From the NCBI GenBank assembly GCA_028718845.1, contig JAQULA010000085.1, positions 1 to 7,395 of the forward strand: DNA of 7,395 nt, written 5' to 3'. This DNA is from Candidatus Omnitrophota bacterium (GTDB lineage: Bacteria; Omnitrophota; Gorgyraeia; B26-G9). The position numbers were made by a program, and so were the translations under genes. Shown in pieces: positions 1-5,496 of the stretch. Within the stretch, counting starts at the first letter, position 1. Each line of letters begins with the position of its first letter. Under the pieces are notes generated by a model, which was given only the letters and a program-made list of their open reading frames with translations, was not told the DNA's origin and searched no databases.

Positions 1-1235
1 GATCTCAGGGTATCCTTGCCTTTTCTTTCCGGCGCCCCTTGTACCCGGGGAGAAAACGACGCTTCAATCGTAGCCCGGTCCATCGCATCCGAGCCCATCG
101 AATCCTGCCGTTCCAGCCATTCAAAAAGGTCGGCGATCCGGCCGACATCTTTTTCCTCCGCCGGGACAATCGCCCGCAGATGTTCCGCAACGGCTTCGGA
201 CACGGCATACTCTTCGCCAAAAATAATTGTCGTCCCGGGAGAAGGAAGCGGATCCGGAGAATCGTCGACCAGCGGGAGTCGTCCCGCCGGATCAAAACCG
301 TCGGCAGCCGGGGTATCGTAACGCTGTTCCTGCAACAACCGGGTAAGATAAACCGCGTACTCAATTGCCGACTGCTGGTCGAGCATGTAGGCCGGACTGG
401 TGCAGATCGTCACCGCTTTTGCCTTGCGGCAGAGCCCGGCAATATATTCCAAATGCGCGCGGGCCTTTTCTTTACTTAACCCGGCGAGAGCGTCCAGGTC
501 AACGCTGATCAAAGAAAATTTCGCACCGCTGGTCTTGATTTGACGCTTACCCGCCCGCACCTGCTTGATTTTTCCTTTTGCCGCCCATTGCACATCGAGA
601 CGGCTCGCCAGCAAATTGACGCGGGGATCCATCAGGTACGCCGAACGGTCATTGAGGATCCGGGAATTAAACGCCGGGATCAAAAACCCGGATTCCTGGG
701 AGGTAAAGGAAAGTTCATAAACGTCCCTGACGGATGCCTGCTCCGCTATCGGATGATTGATTTTATTAACCAGGAGGGTGTCAAGGTGGGCATCAATATG
801 CAAAAACCTCTCTCCGGAACCGATAATCCCTTCCCGGCGGATTTTCCACCAAAAAGGAAGTACCTGCTGCTCATCATCGGTAATAAAAAGCCGGCGCCCC
901 CCGGGCAAGGCAATCTCGACATTATTTTTGAGCCCGGTGATTTCCGTCTGCCGGCGGTTACGCAGATCTTTATAGGTCACGCTTTGCGGCGCGATATCTT
1001 CAACCCGTCCGTTTTCGATCCAGCGCATAAAACGGGCATCCGCATCCGTTAAATATCCTGGGGGCCGCAGTACCGCGTCAGCCGGGATTGACGCGCGGAA
1101 TAATGCTCCGTCCCGCAAATAATTTATCCGCAAAGCCGGGGATAAATGGTCCGCCGGCACTGTTTCGCCAAAAACCGGAACAGACAACAGCGGCACCAAT
1201 AAAGCAGTTATAATAATCCGAGGTCCTGATATCAT
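1..1235 (-). CDS. Exported UPF0489-family protein, arginase-like fold (C-terminus beyond left edge)
   Basis: The frame is open for 411 codons from ATG at 1233-1235 to the left edge without a stop, so the C-terminus lies outside. Residues 1-27 form a signal peptide (Arg6, hydrophobic stretch IIITALLVPLLSVPV, then G-E-T). The arginase-fold landmarks follow: DDEQQVLPFW (120-129), resembling the family's acidic/His plus LPxW element; LHIDAHLDT (145-153), matching the metal-binding DAHxD of ureohydrolases; SGFLIPAF (182-189); SVDLDAL (244-250), matching SxDxD; and TICTSPAYMLDQQSAI (276-291). This order fits UPF0489 (C5orf22-like) proteins, whose reaction is not established. The usual His after the first acidic pair appears replaced by Glu122. 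Residues 31-45 carry a motif shared with the next two genes upstream. The ATG has no Shine-Dalgarno; a promoter lies just upstream. Fold assignment is fairly sure; substrate and export role are unknown. Confidence 0.82.
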   Translation of the reverse strand, partial: MISGPRIIITALLVPLLSVPVFGETVPADHLSPALRINYLRDGALFRASIPADAVLRPPGYLTDADARFMRWIENGRVEDIAPQSVTYKDLRNRRQTEITGLKNNVEIALPGGRRLFITDDEQQVLPFWWKIRREGIIGSGERFLHIDAHLDTLLVNKINHPIAEQASVRDVYELSFTSQESGFLIPAFNSRILNDRSAYLMDPRVNLLASRLDVQWAAKGKIKQVRAGKRQIKTSGAKFSLISVDLDALAGLSKEKARAHLEYIAGLCRKAKAVTICTSPAYMLDQQSAIEYAVYLTRLLQEQRYDTPAADGFDPAGRLPLVDDSPDPLPSPGTTIIFGEEYAVSEAVAEHLRAIVPAEEKDVGRIADLFEWLERQDSMGSDAMDRATIEASFSPRVQGAPERKGKDTLR

Positions 1236-1247
1236 TAGTTTTGCCGG

Positions 1248-1276
1248 GTTATAAAAAGCGATAAAGTGTACCACAA
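1248..1276 (-). promoter_or_regulatory. Probable sigma-70-type promoter for the UPF0489 gene
   Basis: On the minus strand TTGTGG (1271-1276) is followed by exactly 17 nt and TATAAC (1248-1253). Transcription would begin near 1241, leaving only about 6 nt before the ATG at 1235, so the message would be nearly leaderless, which agrees with the lack of a Shine-Dalgarno. The 12-mer AAAGTGTACCAC (plus-strand reading, 1264-1275) overlaps the -35 and recurs upstream of the DUF2007 gene. Confidence 0.5.
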
Positions 1277-1335
1277 AGACGGAACCGGCGCAAATAGCGG
1301 CGGGAAAAGCGGGATGAGCATTATCGTACGGGCGG

Positions 1336-2808
1336 TTATATCGCCTCGTCAATACTCCGGAAGACGCTTTGTTCTCTTAGCGGTAAGAGCCTTGCCGGCA
1401 AAATGTTCGCCGCCCCCGGGGCAACCATCCGAAACCGGTTGCGGATCATTCCGGGGATATAGGCCCGGGGATTACTTTTTAATTCCTGCGTACTCACCAA
1501 ATCAAGCGGGATGGTAAAAGCGGGATTGGTATTGCGAAAATGCAGCGAAAAAATATTCCGATCGTTTTGCTGTTGCCGGGCCGCGAAGAATTCTTCGCCG
1601 ATGCCGTTAAAAAAAGACTCGAATCCTTTGTCGAGAATATCAAAATATTCGATATCAACGGCAAACCCGTCTCCGGAAGGCTTCAGCACCCGGCGTAATT
1701 GTTCCAGGGCCATTAATTTATCCGCGAAATATATAAAGGTTCCGTTCGGAACGATTACGATATCGAAATACCGGTCCGGAAAGTCGAGCCGGTGGACATC
1801 GGCGGAAACAAAATTCCGGCGGATCGCTTGTAACGCTTCTTCGGCGAGGGCCGGGGAAACCGGAGGCTCATCCCGTCCCATGGCCCGGATTTCCTGAACG
1901 ATATTTACCAGTCCCGGCACGTCATAGATCAAGTCCCCGATATTATCCTCCTTATTGACCGAGTAAATCTCCACCTTGTCCCGGTAGCGTTTCCATAAGT
2001 CGTAGGAAAGCTTGCCGCGGCCGGCTCCGAGCACGAGAATGCGCGGGCGTTCTCCCCGTTCTACCCGCCGGGAAATATTGGCGGTAACCTCGAAATTAAA
2101 TTGTATCTCGAATTCATCCATGCCCCGGCGGTCAAAATTGGTTATTCTGCTGCTGCCCATTTCCCCCCTGGGCCGATACGGACTGCGGTTGAAATTCCCG
2201 GCCGGTTTGGCGGCTGCCATCGGCGTATTCGCCAGTTTTTCCAGTTCCGACGCGGACAGCCCGGGATAAAAACGCTTGCGCTTTGCCTCCACGATTTCGG
2301 GGATATATTTTTCATAGAGATCAAATCCGCCGTACCAGAAGAACCGGGCATTGTTCGGTTGCAATATTTTCCATAACTCGGTCAGGTCAAAATCCACCGG
2401 ATCCCGGAACCGGCCGCGTAACCGCATTAGATTGTCCCATACCTGTCCCGGATGCTCATACGCGGATAACGCGGCGATAATGTCTTCGGTCCGGTCCGCA
2501 AGCAAGGTGTTTTTCTGCTTGTCCGCCGCGGCAGCGGCCATGCCCGTCAATTCGCCCCTTATCCGGGATAGAACCATTTCGCGGGATGCTTGCCGGTCCG
2601 ATAAAAAACCATTCCGCACCTCCGGCCCGGAAAACGAAATTTGCGGCGCTAGCGTTGCCCGGTTAAAGACGCGGCCGCCTGAACTTATCGAGGAGTAAAC
2701 GGATGCGCCATCGGCTATCAGCCCGCGATCCGCCCCAAAAATAAGCAGAGGCAATAAAATAATACTGCCAGCATATACGCGTATGGTATTTTTGAATGTT
2801 TCCGGCAT
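1336..2808 (-). CDS. Exported class I SAM-dependent methyltransferase
   Basis: The protein has 490 residues from ATG at 2808. I prefer this start to an in-frame ATG 24 nt upstream (2832): it has GGGA 5 nt ahead of it and lies downstream of a -10-like element, whereas the upstream ATG has no ribosome site. Residues 1-26 look like a signal peptide (K6, R10, then YAGSIILLPLLIFGA). The N-terminal 240 residues are not recognised. The Rossmann methyltransferase core follows: RILVLGAGRGKLS with GxGxG at 261-265, VEIYSVNKED (279-288), VSADVHRLDFPDRYFDIVIVP (334-354, acidic D337), and a beta-5 region LRRVLKPSGDGFAVDIEYF (371-389). This is the pattern of class I methyltransferases such as Methyltransf_11; the substrate cannot be read. 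Residues 53-69 and the last ten residues resemble the neighbouring kinase-like protein. The gene stops 100 nt before the UPF0489 gene and could be co-expressed with it. Confidence 0.85.
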   Translation of the reverse strand: MPETFKNTIRVYAGSIILLPLLIFGADRGLIADGASVYSSISSGGRVFNRATLAPQISFSGPEVRNGFLSDRQASREMVLSRIRGELTGMAAAAADKQKNTLLADRTEDIIAALSAYEHPGQVWDNLMRLRGRFRDPVDFDLTELWKILQPNNARFFWYGGFDLYEKYIPEIVEAKRKRFYPGLSASELEKLANTPMAAAKPAGNFNRSPYRPRGEMGSSRITNFDRRGMDEFEIQFNFEVTANISRRVERGERPRILVLGAGRGKLSYDLWKRYRDKVEIYSVNKEDNIGDLIYDVPGLVNIVQEIRAMGRDEPPVSPALAEEALQAIRRNFVSADVHRLDFPDRYFDIVIVPNGTFIYFADKLMALEQLRRVLKPSGDGFAVDIEYFDILDKGFESFFNGIGEEFFAARQQQNDRNIFSLHFRNTNPAFTIPLDLVSTQELKSNPRAYIPGMIRNRFRMVAPGAANILPARLLPLREQSVFRSIDEAI

Positions 2809-2836
2809 AGTTTTCCCGTGTATAAATTCCATGCAA

Positions 2837-2845
2837 AGTATAGCA
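2837..2845 (-). promoter_or_regulatory. Extended -10 element ahead of the methyltransferase gene
   Basis: The minus strand reads TGCTATACT, an extended -10 (TGn plus TATACT, hexamer at 2837-2842). I find no good -35 at 16-18 nt; TTGACC lies farther upstream with a spacer that is too long. Transcription from about 2830 would put the ATG at 2808 behind a leader of about 22 nt with GGGA, but would begin at or after the ATG at 2832, which supports the shorter start. Confidence 0.4.
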
Positions 2846-2915
2846 TGGATTATCCCGGGACGCTAATGCTCCGTCCGGTCAAAAACTTTTGTGAAATTTT
2901 AACCGCGGGACCAGA

Positions 2916-4196
2916 TCATATCGCTTCTTCGAAAAGCCTATCCACGGAAGGAGACCCTGGGGTTTCCGGCTTAACCGGCGCGATCGGCCTTAGCTTCCTA
3001 AGTCCTTCATTATAGGCCCGGGAATACCTGTTTTTAAATTCGCGCGGCGACATATCCGGAAAAAGATCTCTTAAGTCCTTGTTAACGTCAAAAGTCAACA
3101 GGGCATCAAGGTCGTCGCTTCTTTCCCCGGCGCTGAAAAAAGGGCTGGCGTGAAGTTTAAAAAAACCGCCGGTATCCGCGCACCAGATAAGCTTTGGCCC
3201 GAGGGGCGTCATAAATATCTCTATATTTTCGATATGAGCGTCGGTCGTATTATATACCCCGCCCTTTCCTTCGATGACATAGTGGGCCCGGTATCCCGCC
3301 AAATGCACCCGGGCTAATAAGACCGCGCATTGCCGCGTTAAATCCTCCTGTAATTTTTCCATTTGTCCGTTATAAAGACGCGGGTAGAGATCGAGGATTT
3401 GATTTAAGCCGACATCGCCGATATTGGAAAGACGCCGGGAATCATACCTGTACTCATACGCGATAAAAGCCAACAGTTCGCGGTCAGCCCAACTCCCCTC
3501 ATAATCCAGCGCGGTGGAAAAAAATATCGGCTCAATCATGGTCCCGGGGAAGATACTGTTTATCCGGAAGGGAATGGTAAAATTTTTCTCATCGATATAT
3601 CTTTTATTGGCTAACCGGCCGGGGATCTTTATCTGCCAAGCCCGGATGATTTTCCCGTGACCATCCGGAATAAAGACGATATGGCGCCGGAAAGATTCGC
3701 TGACCGGCGTAATATAAATATTCTCCGTAAGTTTACGGAAATATCCCTGGCGAAGCGCGTATTTCAATCTCCCCTCAATGCCGACGGGCATATTCTTTTC
3801 ATCATTATAAGGGAAAAGATCCCGCAAGTACGCGGCGAATTTCAGCAGTTGGATTCTCCGGCGCGGATCGGCAAAGAATTCCCTGAAGAGGGGGACATCG
3901 GTTTTAGCGCTCTCATTATATACTATTTTGCCCGCGCCGGGAGCCGGATTCCCCAAAAAGCTGAAATCCTCGAAAGACTTTTCGTTCGCGAGCGATTTAA
4001 ATTCATTGGAGGTTGCCGCGGCCAAGAATCCTTCTCGAATCCCCAAACTTGAAATCTGCAGGGCGGGACAAAGCAACCCCTTCCCCATCGTTGAACTTTT
4101 AAAAACAGGCTCTCCGGACAGCGGTGGATTGCTCAGCAAAAATAATCCCGCCAGGAAAAAGGCCGTCGTCCTGAAAAATAGTCTTCCATCCATCAT
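2916..4196 (-). CDS. Exported protein with degenerate protein-kinase/APH-like motifs
   Basis: The protein has 426 residues. Residues 1-29 are a signal peptide (MMDGRLFFR, then TAFFLAGLFLLS, ending near S-G-E). I do not recognise the family by name, but the motif order fits a kinase fold: a beta-3-like strand RAWQIKIPG with Lys190, a hinge-like EPIFFSTALDYEG (222-234), an alpha-E-like helix QCAVLLARVHLAGY (289-302), a catalytic-loop-like TTDAHIENIEI (317-327) in which D319-x-H-xx-N324 has the spacing of the DxHxxN loop of aminoglycoside phosphotransferases and HipA-like kinases, and ADTGGF (340-345) with Asp341 at the DFG position. No clear P-loop is visible. The motif at 42-58 and the tail SVDRLFEEAI (417-426) are shared with the methyltransferase downstream, 107 nt away. 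No Shine-Dalgarno precedes the ATG at 4196; a second ATG follows directly. The kinase assignment is inference; export is well supported. Confidence 0.75.
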   Translation of the reverse strand: MMDGRLFFRTTAFFLAGLFLLSNPPLSGEPVFKSSTMGKGLLCPALQISSLGIREGFLAAATSNEFKSLANEKSFEDFSFLGNPAPGAGKIVYNESAKTDVPLFREFFADPRRRIQLLKFAAYLRDLFPYNDEKNMPVGIEGRLKYALRQGYFRKLTENIYITPVSESFRRHIVFIPDGHGKIIRAWQIKIPGRLANKRYIDEKNFTIPFRINSIFPGTMIEPIFFSTALDYEGSWADRELLAFIAYEYRYDSRRLSNIGDVGLNQILDLYPRLYNGQMEKLQEDLTRQCAVLLARVHLAGYRAHYVIEGKGGVYNTTDAHIENIEIFMTPLGPKLIWCADTGGFFKLHASPFFSAGERSDDLDALLTFDVNKDLRDLFPDMSPREFKNRYSRAYNEGLRKLRPIAPVKPETPGSPSVDRLFEEAI

Positions 4197-4377
4197 TTTT
4201 TTGTTGACCGTATCCGGGGTTTTACATTATGATTCACCGAACTTGCCAGGCGTCCTCTCCGGAGAAGAACAAAATCAAGGTTATCAATTATCCGCTTTTT
4301 TAAAAACACATTAAAGCTTACCTGATATTTCGAAATTTTCAAGCCATTGACTCAACTTAAGTGCTACAAAAGACAAT

Positions 4378-4422
4378 GGGTTCAAATCCTTCGCTCTCGA
4401 AATAAAAAACCCCGGCCAAAAA
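4378..4422 (+). repeat. tRNA-Ser 3'-end-like fragment plus half terminator, copy 1
   Basis: GGGTTCAAATCC followed by TTCGCTCTC resembles the T-arm and 3' acceptor strand of a tRNA-Ser on the plus strand, followed by GAAATAAAAAACCCCGGCC, the left half of the terminator at 5111-5139. It matches 5084-5129 over about 45 nt with one substitution and one single-base gap. No matching 5' half precedes it, so this is a fragment and not a gene. The rest of 4197-4477 holds nothing I can assign. Confidence 0.75.
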
Positions 4423-4477
4423 ATTGTTGGCGAATGTTGTGGAGGATTCACCTACTACGTTCGCAACATCCTAAAAA

Positions 4478-4735
4478 TCAGATCATAGAAAGTGAGTCCG
4501 ACAAGATTTGTTTTAACGTGGTTTTGCCTTTGGCAGTTTTAAAATATCGTTCTCGTTTTAACGCATCCTGTTTGGAGAGATGCGCTTCAAAATAGACGAG
4601 TTTTAACGGGCGGCGGGTTTGCGTGCTGATGTTCTTTCCGGAATTATGTTCTGCTAAACGAGCTTGAACATCTTCGCTAAAACCGATGTAAAACTTATAG
4701 TCGCGCAAGCTGATCAAAACATAGACGTAATACAT
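4478..4735 (-). CDS. Small GIY-YIG domain nuclease (UvrC/URI type)
   Basis: The 85-residue protein is a single GIY-YIG domain with little else, the usual length for the short family. YVYVL (3-7) and KFYIGFS (14-20) form the GIY-YIG pair, DVQARLAEHNSGK (22-34) carries the catalytic Arg26, RRPLKLVYFE (41-50) is the core strand, and KRERYFKTAKGKTTLKQIL (60-78) carries the metal-binding Glu62, so all active-site residues look intact. The family cuts DNA; the role of these stand-alone versions is unsettled and may be mobility or repair. No Shine-Dalgarno lies ahead of the ATG. The gene sits between tRNA-Ser 3'-end fragments in opposite orientation (4378-4398 and 4888-4906) and just downstream of a hairpin-rich stretch, which suggests a mobile module. 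Confidence 0.88.
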   Translation of the reverse strand: MYYVYVLISLRDYKFYIGFSEDVQARLAEHNSGKNISTQTRRPLKLVYFEAHLSKQDALKRERYFKTAKGKTTLKQILSDSLSMI

Positions 4736-4784
4736 AGCATGGATAATTCTGCCCTAAACCACTCACTTTGTTCGGGATTCAGGG

Positions 4785-4889
4785 CATAAACCATTCGCCT
4801 TGCAGCCGATGGCGTGCCATAAACCCTGCACCATTTCCGGTGCAGGGCGCAGCCTGAGCCCCAACCAAGGTTAGGGCGAATGGTTTATG
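4785..4889. repeat. Long inverted repeat with an internal hairpin
   Basis: CATAAACCATTCGCC (4785-4799) and its exact reverse complement GGCGAATGGTTTATG (4875-4889) enclose a second hairpin, CCCTGCACC / GGTGCAGGG with loop ATTTCC (4824-4847). A weaker 5-bp pair GCCCT/AGGGC (4751-4755, 4781-4785) abuts it. Nothing here codes for protein. It lies directly upstream of the GIY-YIG gene at 4478-4735 and could be an end structure of the module or a folded RNA leader. Confidence 0.8.
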
Positions 4890-4906
4890 GCGGAGAGTGA
4901 AGGATT
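4888..4906 (-). repeat. Duplicate of the tRNA-Ser 3' end including CCA
   Basis: These 19 nt match 5148-5166, the 3' end of the intact tRNA-Ser (CCA, discriminator G, acceptor 3' strand and the 3' T-stem strand), exactly and in the same orientation. The match stops inside the T-arm. It abuts the long inverted repeat on one side. A short copy of a tRNA 3' end is what integrase attachment sites look like, but no integrase is present. Confidence 0.75.
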
Positions 4907-4934
4907 GCGTCCCCGTCGTATCGCCCCTTCCGCC

Positions 4935-4954
4935 GGCCCCGGAGAAACCGGGCC
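4935..4954. repeat. GC-rich hairpin
   Basis: GGCCCCGG-AGAAA-CCGGGCC can pair over 7 bp with one bulged C. No T-tract follows on either strand, so it is not a typical terminator. It lies in the 412-nt gene-free stretch between the tRNA and the GIY-YIG gene at 4478-4735. Confidence 0.5.
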
Positions 4955-4974
4955 GTGCTCAGGGGGCTCACTCC

Positions 4975-5005
4975 TTAAGGGAAAACCCTTATGGTTTTCC
5001 CTTAA
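4975..5005. repeat. 13-bp perfect hairpin, TAAGGGAAAA type, copy 1
   Basis: TTAAGGGAAAACC (4975-4987) pairs perfectly with GGTTTTCCCTTAA (4993-5005) around the loop CTTAT. A second hairpin with the same core lies 40 nt on. Confidence 0.8.
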
Positions 5006-5044
5006 TATTCCTTTTCCTTCCGCAAGATAGCCCCAGAACGCCGA

Positions 5045-5069
5045 TAAGGGAAAACCGTCTTTTCCCTTA
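5045..5069. repeat. 10-bp perfect hairpin, TAAGGGAAAA type, copy 2
   Basis: TAAGGGAAAA (5045-5054) pairs with TTTTCCCTTA (5060-5069) around CCGTC. The arms match the hairpin at 4975-5005 while the loops differ, so the two are related as stem-loops and are kept or copied as such. Confidence 0.8.
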
Positions 5070-5083
5070 AAATCCTTTTGACC

Positions 5084-5129
5084 GGGTTCAAATCCTTCAC
5101 TCTCAGAAATAAAAAACCCCGGCCAAAAA
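5084..5129 (+). repeat. tRNA-Ser 3'-end-like fragment plus half terminator, copy 2
   Basis: GGGTTCAAATCC, TTCACTCTC, AGAAATAAAAAACCCCGG: a plus-strand T-arm and acceptor 3' strand without CCA and without any 5' half upstream. Positions 5084-5104 are the reverse complement of 5153-5173 in the intact tRNA with one mismatch in 21. It is the inverted partner of the tRNA 3' end across the terminator and a direct repeat of 4378-4422. Confidence 0.75.
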
Positions 5130-5139
5130 CCGGGGTTTT
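5111..5139 (-). terminator. Rho-independent terminator of tRNA-Ser (bidirectional shape)
   Basis: AAAACCCCGG (5113-5122) pairs with CCGGGGTTTT (5130-5139) over 10 bp around a 7-nt loop. On the minus strand the stem runs into six T residues, and it begins 8 nt after the tRNA CCA, so it ends the tRNA transcript. On the plus strand it is followed by TTTTATTATTT and could work that way too. Confidence 0.88.
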
Positions 5140-5147
5140 ATTATTTC

Positions 5148-5237
5148 TGGCGGAGAGTGAAGGATTCGAACCCTCGATCCCCTTGCGAGGATAACGGTTT
5201 TCGAGACCGCCGCATTCGGCCGCTCTGCCAACTCTCC
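5148..5237 (-). tRNA. tRNA-Ser, anticodon CGA (reads UCG)
   Basis: The gene is 90 nt with encoded CCA. Acceptor GGAGAGT (5' end at 5237) pairs with ACTCTCC, followed by discriminator G and CCA (5148-5150). The D-arm begins TGGCAGAGCGGCCG. The anticodon stem GCGGT/ACCGT encloses loop CTCGAAA, so positions 34-36 are CGA. A long variable arm (TATCCTCGCAAGGGGATC) marks class II, as expected for Ser. The T-arm is GAGGG-TTCGAAT-CCTTC with one G-T pair. A GIY-YIG gene stops 1 nt before its 5' end on the same strand, so the tRNA may be processed from a joint transcript. Pieces of both of its ends are repeated nearby. Confidence 0.97.
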
Positions 5238-5238
5238 G

Positions 5239-5478
5239 CTAACTTATAATCCTTCTTAAGATGCGTCTGCCGCTCGCAGTTTTATAAAATAACTCCCTTT
5301 TCCTTGCTTCACTATCGTTATTAAATGATTCAACTTTAATTAATTCTAAAGGCCGGTAGCCTTTGGTCGATCTCACTTTACCTTGATTATGTTCTTTCAA
5401 TCTTCTTTCAACGTCATTACTGCTGCCGATATAAATTCTTTTCCGTATTTTCCCTCTAAGAATATAGACCTGCCTCAT
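5239..5478 (-). CDS. Small GIY-YIG domain nuclease abutting tRNA-Ser
   Basis: I place the start at the ATG at 5478 (79 residues), where GGAG lies 5 nt upstream and the GIY-YIG domain begins at once. The frame runs open further up to 5637, but that part is Arg-rich translation of repeats and of a tRNA fragment. Domain landmarks are QVYIL (3-7), KRIYIGSS (13-20), DVERRLKEHNQGK (22-34) with Arg25/Arg26, YRPLELIKVE (41-50), and ARKRELFYKTASGRRILRRI (58-77) with Glu62. Active-site residues appear intact. The TAG stop (5239-5241) is 1 nt from the tRNA 5' end. The gene lies between two near-identical 23-nt copies of the tRNA 5' end (5217-5239 and 5571-5593), as if an element carrying it had entered at the tRNA. 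It is clearly diverged from the other GIY-YIG protein here, so it is not a recent duplicate. Confidence 0.87.
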   Translation of the reverse strand: MRQVYILRGKIRKRIYIGSSNDVERRLKEHNQGKVRSTKGYRPLELIKVESFNNDSEARKRELFYKTASGRRILRRIIS

Positions 5479-5496
5479 CCCGGCTCCGCCGCATTT

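Noticed and set aside
5..364. 119-codon minus-strand frame
   Set aside because: It is an Arg/Trp-rich shadow in another frame of the same strand as the UPF0489 gene, which stays open through the edge.
540..1052. 170-codon plus-strand open frame
   Set aside because: It lies antisense to the UPF0489 gene, whose protein has a signal peptide and recognisable family motifs; the plus-strand translation shows no domain.
2809..2832. Upstream in-frame ATG of the methyltransferase
   Set aside because: No ribosome site, and it lies at or before the expected transcript start; the ATG at 2808 has GGGA and gives a better signal peptide.
4347..4595. 82-codon plus-strand frame
   Set aside because: It runs through a tRNA fragment and antisense to the GIY-YIG gene; no domain or ribosome site.
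2840..4744. Word ATAGCATGGAT ahead of both the methyltransferase and the GIY-YIG (4735) genes
   Set aside because: An 11-mer overlapping an ordinary TGCTAT -10 type sequence and, in one case, a start codon; two copies are too few to claim a regulatory site.
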